Shown: positions 45,911 through 58,315, numbered from the stretch's first letter. The stretch: 64,000 nucleotides of DNA from Tolypeutes matacus (GCA_026826555.1 JAKSZT010054569.1:1704596-1768595), one strand, 5' to 3'. The notes: generated by a model from the sequence alone, not told the origin. Numbers and translations are program-made.

Positions 45911-47385
45911 AATCCTTACAAGATTATGAGGTAAGTACCAGGAATTTGCCCAAGGTCATACATCTCTCCTGTTCTGGCACGTCCTTGACCTCCCTCCTCT
46001 CAGCCATGGATCTGCGTGGGCAAAGGTGGCAGCAGCAGCTAACCTGTGTTTTCTTTTCCCATTTCTAAGCCTGTGAGACTTTTGTGACAAACATTTTTGT
46101 AATCTACCTACATTTCGTAACCCACCAAAACTATAGATTATGTTGAGTTATGAATAACTCTTAATAGTGATTCTTATGTATTAGCAGCCATAAATTACCT
46201 TTGGAGTTTGGTAAAGGAAGGATTTCTTGCCTCCAACTCAGACACCAAGTCAGTTTTGGAGGAGATGATGGGGGCAAGTTTAACAAGCCTCCCAGGTAGT
46301 CAAGTTCCATACTGTTGAGAATCTTGTGGATGATTTAAAGAAAACAAAAAAAAATCCCACCAAAAAACCTTAGTAAAGTGATATCCAGGATCACAAAAAC
46401 GCTTTGGGATGTATATTTAACACATTATAGAGGTTTCAGTTTGGAAGTCCCAATATTTTAAAATAATCATACAATTGACATTGAACTTAAGAGTACTTCC
46501 ATCCCATTCCCTTAGTTCTGCCTTATTTCAAGAAACAGATTATTTTCACAGCAGTGCAAAGTACTAGCCTAAAGGGAGTATATCAGTTTAATCTTGACCT
46601 GTTCCCCAGTCACACCTATACCTTCTCTAGATTAGGAGAAGAGTTTTGGTTTATATGGCTTCTGCTGGAGAGGCATTAAGACATGCAATTAGTGGGCATC
46701 AGGTTAAACTGTAGGGTATTTCTCTCTTGTGGAAATGAACCATCACAGACATGTTGTTGAATGTCTTATAATTGCTAGTTTCCCAATCCTGCCCCGTCAA
46801 AATTAGAGACTGACTTAATCCTGGCTGAGGCCCAACTGCATATAAACATCCCAGGTGACTTTTATGAATAGGTAAATTTAGGAAACAGTTAAGATACTGC
46901 GATTTTTCCCTCTAATTTCAAAATAGCCATTCACAATTGTAATTTAAATCCTTCCATAATTACCAACAGATTTTTGATTCAGAATATTCACATTAGGGTT
47001 TAAGATCACAACTAATAGCCACTGCCACTTAAAATTAAGAAAACTGGAAGGATTTCTGAAGTCTTCAAAGGGAAAGCTTGAAGTGCATACACTTCAGTAT
47101 ATAATACAGGTAGGTTCACAAGTATTTGGTTTAGTTAATCTTTCCACCCCAAAGCAAAATCATTCTAATTAGTGGTTTTGTTTTGAGTTTTGTAACTCTG
47201 TATCATTTTAGATAATGTTGTGTTTATACTTTGTTGTAGAGAATGAAAGAATTGTATTGAATAAACCTAGGATTAGAAAGGGAAAAAAAATCTGAGGCAA
47301 GGTCTGCTAAACCGTTTTTGCTTTTCTGTAAGCAAAGAATCCAATTTGACTGGATTTCCATATTGTTATTTTGCAAATGGCATAG
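45911..47385. other. Intergenic between RAP1A pseudogene and YPEL5 end
   Basis: No gene or mobile element recognised. A longer YPEL5 3' UTR form could reach here. Confidence 0.4.
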
Positions 47386-47399
47386 TTTTTTTTTTTTTT

Positions 47400-47491
47400 T
47401 TTTTTTTTTTAAGGCAAGGGAGAAAAGAGTTTATTAAGAATCAAATAGAGAGTATATAGTCCTAAACAACGGACTGCATTCTACTTGGGCT
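47400..47491 (-). pseudogene. Short retroposed mRNA 3' end
   Basis: A T-run (poly(A) on the minus strand) is followed by the reverse of TTCTTAATAAACTCTTTTCT. ATAGTTTT at 47392-47399 and 47492-47499 flanks it. The source gene is not recognised. Confidence 0.55.
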
Positions 47492-47809
47492 ATAGTTTTG
47501 AAATGGCAGGCATTGAGGGAGGGACTCCTTGCTGTGGTGCCTGCCATACTTAGAAGTTGACCTGGCAATACGACATTTTATTTGTTCATTTATACTAAAC
47601 TATAGTTGTTAGTGTCTAAGTTAAAATAATCTTAGAGGAGTTAATACTGGCAAATTTAATGTCTCCAGGTGTAAATTAAGTAAAGTCAGACTGTTACTTT
47701 ACTGAAGTTATAAGCACTCAAAAGGTATGATGTTTGTGTTCTTAGATAAAATTAAGACAAGATGAGTACTAAAGATCAGTAGAAAAATAATTAGCAGTAT
47801 TGCACCAAT

Positions 47810-49515
47810 GCAAGACAAAATATACTTTATTATGACAGTTTATGCACACAGTGCTGTAGATAAGGCATGCTACTAGGAAACTGCATATAATCAAAGACCA
47901 GTATATGCAAAGGAATGGGAATGAAGGCCAGTTTCTTAATATTGAAGATTTAGTCAAAGGTTAAGGGAAGATGAGAAAAATTTGTGTCCACTTATCTCAA
48001 ATGCAAAATTATACTTAATCAGAGACCTATGCCTCTAACCAAGAGAGCCCAAATGCAAATAAGAGGAACTTAACTGTACTCAGAAGTTACTTCTAATATC
48101 AAAGACAGGAAGATTTCACTAATTAAATTGAAGCAAATTTTCTTTCTAAACAAAGACCTAGAAAATGAGCACTCAAAATTCCACTCATTCATTTAAATTA
48201 TTAGTCAATCTTAGTGCCATTTATTCTGCCAGAAGCAAATACTAGAATATCTAAAAGTAGTTTGAGTAAGGAAACATTTACATTTTAATACTTCATAATG
48301 TCATAAATTTTGGGATAAAATAATACCCTGAGTCAAATTTGATCCCTTTCTACTGAGGGGACCAAGTACAGTTTCAATTTCAATAGCTGAACTTCTAAGG
48401 GAAAATCTGAAAAAATAATGCAAATGAGAGAGATCTAGTCTTTCGTGATACTATTAGGCCCTACAGACTTGTCAAAACCAATGCAAAACTGAGGAGGGGC
48501 AAAGCTTAAATGCGTTGTAAAGTAGTATTTTTAGACAGGCTGTTTTATTTCCCCCCTTTCTTAAAAATAGATGCAGATTAAATGCTTCCTGCATGAGTGC
48601 ACACTGACATTCTGTTCAACTGTTTTCTAAATGCAACACCTTGAGGTTTAAACAGTATGCTCTGACTTCAACAAAGAGTAATATCTTATACATAGTCAAT
48701 TTAGCTTAGAGAGGAAAAAGAAACACTACTATGAAAATTACTTATCAAATATTCCTCTCGTAAAAAGTGATTTTTTAAGTAACACAGGACCAAAAACATC
48801 CAACTATTTCTTTATTTATATTACTATGCTTAAGTTACAAGAAAAAAAAGACAACCAGCAGTTCTGCCCCATTTCAGAAAAACTTTCCAATCAACACTAA
48901 TTACGTGGTGATAAATAATTAGGAATGGTGACATCTTTGGGTCAAGACTGACAAGAAAGAATGGGCTCTGGTGCTACGGTTCATCTCCAACAAGAATATG
49001 GCACAATGGCCAGCACAAGCCATACTAACACTGAACCTTTAGCGCTGGTTACAAATTCGGATCTCTTCTCTGAAGCTAGCAAATCAGGTGAAAATACTGG
49101 GTTTAAAAAAAGTTTTAAAATGAAGCCAAAATAAGTTTAAAAAACATGCTCTTGACATACTTTCCTCTTAAAATTTACATAAAACACACTATTTTTCACT
49201 CTAATAGCCCAGATTTTCCCCTCACATAGCCCACAACATAGCTGCAGATAAGACTATTTTGCCTCGAGATGTAAACATAAGGAAAAAAAAAATAACGGCA
49301 TCTGCATGATATTCTCTCTACACACAGCTGTTGGATGGAAAATAGAAAATTAAAAAAAAAAAAAAAAAAGAAGAAAGGTTCCATCTTAGATTCTCACAAC
49401 CTCTTGTCCCACAGTTCATGAATCCGACTCTGATGCTAAGGTGACAGTGTATGTAAGTAGATTTTTGTTTTCAGTGAAGGAGACCTGGGAAAAGATGGTA
49501 TTTATCTCTTTTTCT
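47810..49515 (-). other. YPEL5: YPEL5 3' UTR (end approximate)
   Basis: AT-rich sequence downstream of the YPEL5 stop that carries no recognised mobile element, unlike most of the window. Candidate AATAAA signals on the minus strand lie at 48225-48220 and 47830-47825, giving 3' UTRs of about 1.3 or 1.7 kb. Which one is used cannot be told from sequence. Confidence 0.55.
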
Positions 49516-49740
49516 TCAAGAGTTATCAGATGGTACATGCTCCTCAAAGCCCTCACTCTCTCGAACTAGAGCTCGTTCCAGGATCACACGCCCTTCCTTA
49601 TAGCGCTGGCTGTCTTCAGTAGCAAACTCATAGATCCATCCCAGTTTGCTATTGCAGTTTTTGCAGCTTACATCTCGAACCATGTGGCGGCCAGTGAGCA
49701 TGACCCGGTCTTGAACTTCACTGTACTGCAGGTTAACTAC
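49516..49740 (-). CDS. YPEL5: YPEL5 last coding exon
   Basis: Acceptor atatttcttag precedes GTAGTTAACC. It encodes residues 48-121 with the second CX2C pair and TGA at 49518-49516. The exon continues into a long 3' UTR. Confidence 0.95.
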
Positions 49741-52545
49741 CTAAGAAATATGGCAAAACAAAATTACAAATATATGTAAGGTTAATATGTAAATTATTTG
49801 CCAAACAAGTATACAATACTATGGTTGATGCCGTAACAGAGCAACATCAGAAAAGGAAACAGAAGTTGTTACTTCAGTCAACCCAACCCAAGTGCTATTT
49901 TGAAAAGCTGCTGGGACACGTAGATACCTGGAACCTGCACTGCACTGGACACTAATGCAATCACGTATTACTATACTAGCCCAAGCCACACTATTTTTTT
50001 TTTTTTTTTTTAAGATTTATTTATTCATTTACTTTTATCCATTTTTACACCACCCTCCCCTGCTCCATTTTTGCTGTTTTTGTGTCCATTTGCTGGGCAA
50101 TTCTCTGTGTCTGTTTCCTGCCCTCTCCTCTCATCCTTCACCTCCTGCCTTTACTGGGATTCGAACCTGGTAACCTCTGATGTGGGAGAGAGGCGTCCTA
50201 CCGCCTGCGCCACCTTAGTTCCAGGTTTTTCGGCGTGTCTACTCTTGGCTCTCCCTGTGTCTCTCTCCTGTTATGTCATCATCTTGTTGAGTGGCTTGGC
50301 AGGGCCTGGCGGTACACCTGCATGCAGGGCCAGACAGCACACCTATGTGTGGGGCCTGGGAGGCTCACCTGCTCACGGGGCCTGGTGGCCCACGCACCTT
50401 CTATATTTTTCTTTTTCTTTTTACCAGGAGGTCCTGGGAATTGAACCCGGGTCCCTCCATATGGGAGACAGATGCCCAACCACTTGAGCCACATCCGCCT
50501 CCCAAGCCACACTATTTATATAGCCTGGTTACATTTCTGTGTTGTTGTGAAGTGTCCTATATTTGGAGTTATAATATGTAGGTTCGGCTCTAATTGTTAC
50601 CATTCACAATTTCAATGATCAACATTTTAAGAGTGCAAATAAGGCCATCAACATAAAAGAACTAATTCACAACAGGTAGTCCATTAAAAAGTTTGTCAAC
50701 TTTATATACACAAACAGATGGGGATACACAAAGCCTACCACGGACTACATATTGCAATGCATAGTTTTCAAGTGGGTTTAAAGACAGTGGCTATGAAGAT
50801 CTCCAATGATTCTGAACACACAACAATCCTCTACACTTTGCTTTTCTGTTAAGAGACAGGCTTGTAAATATTTTTGACTTTGAGAGCTACATGGACTTTG
50901 TTGGAACTACTCAACTCTGCTTTTGCAGCATGAAAGCAACCATACACATGTGATGATCATGGCTGTGCTCCAAGATACTTTATAAAAACAAGTGGCCAGC
51001 TTGTGGGCCATAGTATACCAACCCCTGCTCTATACTTATATAAAGATCAAGGGGGGGGAGGCAGCTGTGGCTCAATTGGTGGGGCTCCCGTTTGCCATAT
51101 GGGAGGCCCCNNNNNNNNNNNNNNNNNNNNNNNNNNNNNNNNNNNNNNNNNNNNNNNNNNNNNNNNNNNNNNNNNNNNNNNNNNNNNNNNNNNNNNNNNN
51201 NNNNNNNNNNAAATGAATAAATAAATAAAATCTTTAAAAAAAAAAAAAAAGATCAAGGGGGGAAACGGATGTGGCTCAAGTGATTGCGCTCCCGCCTACC
51301 ACATGGGAGGTCCTGGGTTCAGTTCCCGGTGCCTCCTGGTGAAGATGAACAAGTCAGCGAGCTGGCATGATGTGCAGGTGTGGTGAGCTGACGCAACAAG
51401 ATGATGCAACAAAGAGACACAAAGAGGAAAGACAATGAGAGACACAACAAACCAAGGAGCTGAGGTGGCTCAAGTGATTGCACGCCTCTCTCCCACATAG
51501 GAGGTGCCAGGTTCGGTTCCTGGTACCTCCTAATGCAAAGATGAGCAGACACAGAAAGCACATGACAAATGGTGACAGAGAGCAGACAGTGAATGTAAAC
51601 AACGAGGAGGGATAAATATATCTTAAAAAAAAAAAAAAAGATCAAGGGGTATACACTATCAATTCTTTGAAGAGAAAAACTTGTTTCTACAAGGATCTGT
51701 GGGGTGTCCAACTGAGGAAGTTTAGCTGGCCTTCAAAGAGCAGTATCTTGGACTAGCACTGTTCCTTAGTCTGAAAGATTTGGAAAGATTTGGAAATTCA
51801 ATTTCACTAGCACACACTGGACTCCAGGTGGCAAAATCACATTAACTAGTTTCAAAGTGGGACGTAAATTAGAGAAACAGACAGACTGGACACTCATTTG
51901 CAAAAGAGGAAACATTCTTCCTGTTAGCGAGCCAATGTAAGAAGCCAAATCAAAACCAGAAGGATGCCTGGTGAGCAAGGACTATAACTAGGTAAGTTCA
52001 TTAGATGATTTTGATTTACTTGCACTGTCAACCTATGATAGCTTAATGCAGCTATCTCCCTATGTGGATGTATCAGTGACAGAGAGCAGGAGGTATCTTA
52101 GCTACTTCTTCCACAGTCTGTGCTGAAGTTACGGCCAAATCCTGACTCTGAAAGTTTCCTGAAGCAATGGAGACTGCCCTTCTTCTTATAGCACATTCTT
52201 TAGACTTTCAAGGTCAAAAATCACATTCTAATAATGCCTTCCTTAAGTCCCCTCTTAGATGAGCTAGTGGGCAATCATTTCTTAATTTTCAGAGCCTCAT
52301 TTTGACTATTCCTGGAACCTCCAAGCTCTGGCAGGTATCTTGGCATTACTGTCAAGTATACCCACTGACCTGACTTCAGAAATGAAACTGGTTTTCTCAC
52401 CAACCTTGTTAAAAAGAAATGCTCTGCCAGTGGCGCCTGTGAAACGAGTGGAGATGAGTTCTGAGCGGTTGGTCAGGATCGTATCGCAGTTTGCACAAGA
52501 AAACAGACGAGTACCACCAATATGATCAAGGAAAATTCTGCCCAT
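49516..52545 (-). CDS. YPEL5: Yippee-like 5 (YPEL5), both coding exons
   Basis: Two exons on the minus strand, 52545-52405 and 49740-49516, join in phase 0 after FLFNK to give [10 protein letters not shown]. The product is 121 residues, the usual YPEL5 length. The yippee zinc fold is intact: C17-A-N-C20 and C73-K-N-C76, a CX2C-X52-CX2C arrangement. The protein starts [11 protein letters not shown] and ends EEHVPSDNS. Known: YPEL5 is a highly conserved nuclear/centrosomal protein associated with RANBP9/RANBP10 and the CTLH/GID E3 ligase. The start is the first ATG after a 24-base leader in the exon. A 2.66 kb intron separates the coding exons and holds a stack of SINEs and one assembly gap. 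Introns and an open frame rule out a retrocopy. Confidence 0.97.
49997..50501 (-). mobile_element. Composite DAS SINE with 16-bp target duplication
   Basis: Flanked by CCAAGCCACACTATTT at 49981-49996 and 50502-50517. It contains two reversed heads (near 50160-50220 and 50425-50500) with body sequence between. In the YPEL5 coding intron. Confidence 0.9.
50850..51030. mobile_element. hAT-like MITE relic
   Basis: CTTGTAAATATTTTTGACTT, GAACTACTCAACTCTGC and GTGGCCAGCTTGTGGGCC match the family at 58040 in reverse. Confidence 0.55.
51055..51639 (+). mobile_element. Stack of DAS SINEs at one target site
   Basis: AAAGATCAAGGGG occurs at 51042, 51248 and 51637. Between the first two copies is a full unit holding the assembly gap. 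Between the last two is a two-headed composite (heads near 51265 and 51462). Confidence 0.92.
51111..51210. other. Assembly gap (100 N) inside a SINE
   Basis: 100 N, starting right after CATATGGGAGGCCCC and ending right before AAATGAATAAATAAATAA, both SINE positions. The equivalent stretch in the copy at 59894 is about 90 bases. Confidence 0.95.
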
Positions 52546-52569
52546 TTTTATAGCTGAAGTTTTAAAAAC
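52405..52569 (-). CDS. YPEL5: YPEL5 first coding exon with 24-base leader
   Basis: The acceptor ttgctcctag ends at 52570; the exon runs to the donor AACAAG/gttggtgag at 52404. It encodes residues 1-47 including the first CX2C zinc pair. Translation starts at 52545. Confidence 0.93.
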
Positions 52570-53084
52570 CTAGGAGCAAATGGAGAAGGAAAAGAAATAT
52601 GTTATAATAAAAAACATTTGTTAGTACCTTTGTAGGTGTCATAGAGAACCATTTATGTGTAATCTCTGCTTTGCAATACCCAAATATGTGAAACACCTGA
52701 CCTTGAGCAAAAGGATCCAAAGCTCACTCACTGAACAAATAGGCATACCCCAAATAAGAACATTTTAGAAGCAGAGAGCCAAGGAAGTAAACATATTTAG
52801 GCAAGGCAAAGGAATGGTGCTACTTCTCTTTAGGTTGTTCTAAAAAGTTTGGGAGAAAGTAGAATTTCAGAAAAAGCAAGATGAAAAGCACAGACAGAGA
52901 GGTGAGAAAAAGGTTAACAGTATAAGTGTAAGTATACAAATGATATACTTTTGAGAATAAGGGGCCATCAAGTACCCAAGAAGAGCAGAAAGGGGAAATG
53001 CAAGACATAGGATAAGCGGGCCTGGGGTCATCAAGTGCTTCTACAACTGTTACAGGGGTGCCAGTACGAATGTTAGTAAGTGAG

Positions 53085-53265
53085 CGTAGTATTTTTGAAG
53101 CACTGCACTGGGTGCTTTACTTCTTTCCTAATACAACAACCCCATTTCACAGTCTGAAAAGACTACTAACTGGTCAAAGGTTACACAACTTTCAAATAAA
53201 AAAGTCAGGACTGGAATGCAGATCACCTGACTCAAAGCCAAAAGCTCTTCTATCACCTTACACTG
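53085..53265 (-). mobile_element. MIR SINE
   Basis: GCACTGCACTGGGTGCTTTA to ACTGGTCAAAGGTTACACAA and GATCACCTGACTCAAAGCC. Confidence 0.7.
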
Positions 53266-53314
53266 CCACTCCCCGCCCCCACCCCAAGAAGAGCTCACAA
53301 AAGATGCTCAAGAG

Positions 53315-53524
53315 GGAGTGGATGTGGCTCAAACGGTTGAGCGCCTGCTTCCCACATGGGAGGTCCTGGGTTCAGTTCCCAGTGTCTCGGAAACACAAAA
53401 AAACAACAAGCAAACAAATGAAAAACCAATTCAGGGGAGCTGATGTGCTTCAGTGGTTGAGTGCTGGTTTCCCACATACAAGGTCCCAGGGTCAATCCTG
53501 GGCCCTAAAAAAAAAAAAAAAAAA
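53315..53524 (+). mobile_element. DAS SINE dimer
   Basis: Head A, A-rich linker, head B (GGGGAGCTGATGTGCTTCAG), A-tail. GCTCAAGAG at 53306-53314 and 53525-53533 flanks the whole pair. Confidence 0.93.
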
Positions 53525-53617
53525 GCTCAAGAGACTTGGCATAAACCCAAGGACAACAAGAACAGAAAAGGGAAATATGACCCAGGATGGAATTTTGTTG
53601 ATTCAAAAGTCAACAGA

Positions 53618-53893
53618 GGGAAGTGGCTGTGGCTCAATTGGTTGGGCTCTCGTTTACCATATGGGAAGGCCCTGGGTTCGATTCCCGGGGCCTCCTGGTG
53701 AAGGCAAGCAGGCCCACGCAGTGCAGTGAGCTGATGGCCTGCGTGGTGCGGTGAGCTGCCACAGCAAGATGATGCAACAAAAGAGAGACAAGCAGACACA
53801 GAAAAACACAAAGCAAATAAGACACAGCAAGCACAAGCAGCAAGGGGGGATAAATAAAGTAAAATAAAATAAATCTTAAAAAAAGAAAAAAAT
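53618..53893 (+). mobile_element. DAS SINE, long unit
   Basis: Full head, a duplicated body segment, ATAAATAAAG tail. Flanked by AGTCAACAGA at 53608 and 53894. Confidence 0.94.
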
Positions 53894-54063
53894 AGTCAAC
53901 AGAAGTGGTGAAATATTGAAAAAGAAAGCTTTGAAATAAACTTCTGAAACTAAGATAATCAAACTTCAATGTTTCAAAAGTTAGAGAGTTAATGATATAT
54001 GCAACTCCTTAAATTCAAGCAGTTAAGTTTCCTAAACAGCATTTTTAAAGATCTGGGTATAGT

Positions 54064-54415
54064 AGAGCCTTGCACTGTGGCAGCCACTGAAGGGGCAGCA
54101 GCCTAGGCTCTGCACTACCCCACGGTCGTGGGCCTCAACAAGGGCCAAAGGTGGCCAAGAACGTGAGCAAGCCGAGGCACAGTCGCTGCCATGGGCGCCT
54201 CACCAAGCACACCAAGTCTGTGCGGGACATGATCCGAGAGGTGTGTGGCTTTGCCCTGTACGAGTGGCCCGCCATGGAGCTGCTCAAGGTCTCCAAGGAA
54301 AGGGTGGGGACACATATCTGTGCCAAAAGAAAGAGGGAGGAACTGAGGAACATCCTGGCTGCCATGAGGAAAGCAGCTGCCAAGAAAGACTGAGCCTCTT
54401 TTTTTGTGTAATAAA
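54064..54415 (+). pseudogene. RPL36P: RPL36 processed pseudogene
   Basis: Intronless copy of ribosomal protein L36 m[44 protein letters not shown] and MRKAAAKKD are readable up to the stop at 54391-54393. The initiator is TAG in place of ATG, one base is missing near the 12th-15th codon, and about nine codons (between VSK and RVGTHI) are deleted. The mRNA 3' end with AATAAA (54408 region) is kept. It lies in the YPEL5 5' intron, antisense to the gene. Confidence 0.9.
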
Positions 54416-55622
54416 AACTTGGGAGAAACTGTGGGGGTGGGGGGGTAGGGAGAATATACCATAGCTTCATTTAAAAAAGAATTTATTCCTGGGTGTGATT
54501 ATCAGCTCCTGTATTTTAAATATTTAACATTACATATCTGTAAAACAACATGCAGAGGTGATATAGTTGTACTATGAAAAAAATTCTAGAATGCATGTCA
54601 GTAATAAACACTGTCAAAAGGAAATTCCATTCCTTCTTATATCTATGATCCTCCCCAGTCATTAGGCAGTTTTAATGTCATTAGATAGGTCATTATCATG
54701 AACATTATTATGACTCCCCTTAAACATGTAATGGAAGTTTAATAAGGAATAAAAACAAATGGTGAATATAATTACAATTTATAGCCAGTAAAAAGAAAAC
54801 CAGTGCATTAACAACAGTGACTTAATGAATAAACCCTAGGCTGAAAACACAGGACTTAAGATACTGTATTTAGCTTTCTGATTACATTTCTTCAAGATAA
54901 CAAAAAATAAGGCTTAATGCTTATTCTTTCAGTCATTAAGATTATAGAATTACTTTTTCCAGATACTTAGGAACACACATTGTATCTGTTATGTATAGGT
55001 CAGAATTAGCAAATTTAAGGCCTACAGGCTGAATTCATCTGGGGGCCTAGGAATACAGTAGTAAACAGAACAGACCAAAAAACCCTTCCCTCATAAAACA
55101 TGATATGTGGACATGTTTTATATGGGCAAGACAGTTTTTATTAAAAACCAGTTGAACAGGCTATATTAAAAATTGGGAGATTTCATTAAAAAGCCTGTAT
55201 TTTGGAATTCTGATTTTTAACAACAGGGATATCTGGCAACAATGGGGCATGTATGGCAATAAGTGACTGGAGTCGAGTGGTAGCTGCAACTGCCCCCATG
55301 CCCTTCTCATCTGTTCAGTCTCTTTTCTTCACTTGATCCCTGCTTCAAAGTCAGTCTATTTTTTACACTTTTAACAAAGCATTTTTATTGGATTCAATTA
55401 TATGATTCATTACCAGGACCAGAAATATCTGGGCAAACCCTTGTGTTATGCTATTCCGGGTTGTGGTTGCCATTTATAGAATACTATATATATATATAAA
55501 CTGTAAAATGCAGTTTTTCTTTGTCAAAAAGACAAATCTAGAATTCCATGGAACTTTGAAGAAGAAGCAGGCAAAACATCATGTGCTATGGAAGGATTTT
55601 AGGATGTACAAGTATCTCTGGA

Positions 55623-55713
55623 GGGAGAGGATGTGGCTCACGCAGTTGAGTGCCCACCTCCCACATGGGAGGTCCAGGTTCGGTTCTGGTGCCTTCTGAA
55701 AAAAACAAAAACA

Positions 55714-55744
<31 letters not shown>

Positions 55745-55861
55745 CAACTCAGGAAAGCCGATGTGGCTCAGTGGTTGAGCACCGGCTTCCCACATATGAG
55801 GTCCTGGTTTCAATCCCCAGTCCTGGTACCTCAAAACAAAACAAAACAAAACAAAAAAACA
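55623..55861 (+). mobile_element. DAS SINE dimer
   Basis: Head A, an AAAACAAAAC linker, head B (GGAAAGCCGATGTGGCTCAG), A-rich tail. ATCTCTGGA at 55614-55622 and 55862-55870 flanks the pair. Confidence 0.93.
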
Positions 55862-55975
55862 ATCTCTGGAAGGTCATTATGTTCCAGGAGTTAAGAGTCT
55901 GCTTTGCAGAGTTAGAAACTCACTTTATTAATTTAAAGGGGAAAGTCATTAAAAAGCTTAAGACACAGCACTTAA

Positions 55976-56298
55976 GAGAACGATGTAGCTCAAGTGGTTG
56001 AGCGTCTGCTTCCCATACATGAGGTCCTGAGTCTGATCCCTGGTACCTTCTAAACAAACAAACAAACAAACAAATATACATATTTTGGGGAGTGGTAGCT
56101 CAAATGGCTGAGTGCCCACTTCCCATGTACAAAGTCCTGGGTTCGATCCCTAGTACCTCCTAAAAACAAAAAACAAGCAAACGAACAAAAAAAGCAACTT
56201 GGGAAAGCCGGTGTAGCTCAGTGGTTGAACGCCGGCTTCCCACATACGAGGTCCTGGGTTCAATTCCCAGCCACTGTACCAAAAAAACCCAACAACAG
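55976..56298 (+). mobile_element. DAS SINE trimer
   Basis: Three heads (55978, 56085 and 56203) separated by A/C-rich linkers. AGCACTTAA at 55967-55975 and 56299-56307 flanks all three. Confidence 0.92.
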
Positions 56299-56384
56299 AG
56301 CACTTAAATATGATTGATCAGGCTTCCCCGGATCTGGGTGACAGATCAACCTCTTCCTTAGACCGAGTAATTATTTAATGTCTA

Positions 56385-56535
56385 CTGTACGAGACACTGA
56401 ACTTGGTACTTCATATAACTCATTTATTTAATCCTGACAATTTTTTTTAAAAAGAGGTATTTATTACCCCAATTTTACAGAAAAAACAAATTGTGTAACT
56501 TTCCCAAAGTAGTCAAACTGAGATCTGAATAAAGC
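56385..56535 (-). mobile_element. MIR SINE
   Basis: CATATAACTCATTTATTTAA and ACCCCAATTTTACAGA, antisense. Confidence 0.65.
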
Positions 56536-58039
56536 ATGCTCCAGTTATTTTCAATCCTTACTCTCTAGAGATCATAATGCTTGGGGCTGCCTGACTCACT
56601 GTTTTCCTCCCTCAGATTTATCACATACCCTTCCTCCCTCCTCTGGTACCTCTCTATATTTTGGTCAGTGGCAATCCCAATTATGCAATCTCCTAAACTA
56701 GATCTAAACTCTGGCAACTTGTTTAACTCTTGCAAAATTGATACTTCTTAAATCACTTTTGGAGGGCTTCCCTCTTTTCACTTCTAGAAATTCAAGCTCT
56801 CTTCACTTCTAGATAAACCAACCTCCTGTAGCCAGGCACTATGTATTATTCTAAGTGCAACATATATTCTTAGGTGTTAGTACATTCGTGCACTACAAAA
56901 ATATGGCCAAAGGCATGTGCTTCAGCCATCTAAAAGTTTAGGACTGCTCCTCTACAAACATTGAAAACTTTTTTTCTGACAGGGTAGAATACAGCTGATT
57001 GTTTTTAAAACTGTAAGTGTATAACTGACTTTTAGTAAACTTATATAAAGTTGTGCTAGATCACCACAAAGCAGCTTAGAATGTTTCCATCACCAGCCCC
57101 CCCCCAAAAGTCCCACACCTGTCTGCAATCTCCTTTCTCACCTCTAACCCACAGGCAACCACCGATTTGCTGTTTTTACATCCAAAATATTTCCCAGATA
57201 CCCTGACTACCTTGCTTGGATTTAGGGGAGTTCAAATCTCTTCAGTCACATATTTCTAAAGCATCTTGAGAGTGAGCTGCTTTCACAGATGACTGATGTT
57301 ACTTTGTTCCTAAGAAATAAAAATATGAGCTTTGGTATCTCTCACTGTAGAAGTTCATGTTTATAAAGGCCAAAATTAGGACCAGACTCATAGCTAAAAC
57401 TTAAGTTAAGATACTCTCTTCCTTCTCAACATTTGAGGTAAAAAACAGTAATTTAATATTCTTAATTTTTATAAATAAGGCCTTTTTGGGACTAGCTTTT
57501 CCTATATTTCAGGTTATTAAAATCCTCAAAAAGTTAAAACATGAAAAATACCAAATTTGGTTATTCAACTGGGGTTTATGCTATATTTATCTGGAATTAC
57601 GGAGGACAATGAGGCCACATTGAAAATACAAATAAGATTCATACAGAATATGTAAATCACATTTTAGTAATTGTTTTCAATTTCCTCTCCTTCCAACCAA
57701 AAGCACACATAGCTATCTAGAACTTTCAATTTCTATTTTACCAGGAGACTGGTGAAGCAATCACATTTTTAGGACCTCTAACTTCATATAGAATTGCCTG
57801 ATACATATCCAGTTAGGATTTCTCTTTCAGGAATCCATGAAAGAAAAAGTCTTCAGGAATGCATTATTTTTTTATGAGACATTATGGACTATCTAATTTC
57901 CTAACTTGATTCCAGGCCAATACAGCTACTTTCTAAAAAGGCTATTAGTTTCTTAACCATATACTAACAAATGAAATACGGTATCTTATTCAATAGTCTG
58001 GCTCATTGCTAAGTATTTTCCTTTAAAAAAAAAAAAAAA

Positions 58040-58315
58040 GAGGCCAAACTAAGGACTGTGGTCCAAATCCAGCTTGTCACCTGTTTTTGTACATACCACA
58101 AACTAACAAGTTTTTATACTTTTAAATGGTTGGGGGGAAAAATAAAAATATTTTGTGGACACTTGAAAATTATACAAAATTCAAATTTCAGTACCCACAA
58201 ATATAGTTGTAACAGAGACCTTGTGGTTTTGTAAAGTCCAAAGTATTTGCTATCTGGCCCTTTACAGAAAAAAAAAAAAAAAAAAAAAAAAATTGCTGAC
58301 CTCTACTTAAAAATA
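58040..58315. mobile_element. hAT-like MITE with expanded A-run
   Basis: TCCAAATCCAGCTTGTCACC, then TATTTGCTATCTGGCCCTTT and GCTGACCTCTACTT are ends of a common mammalian MITE. About 30 A now sit near the end (58265-58293). A related copy in the other orientation is at 50850-51030. Confidence 0.55.
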
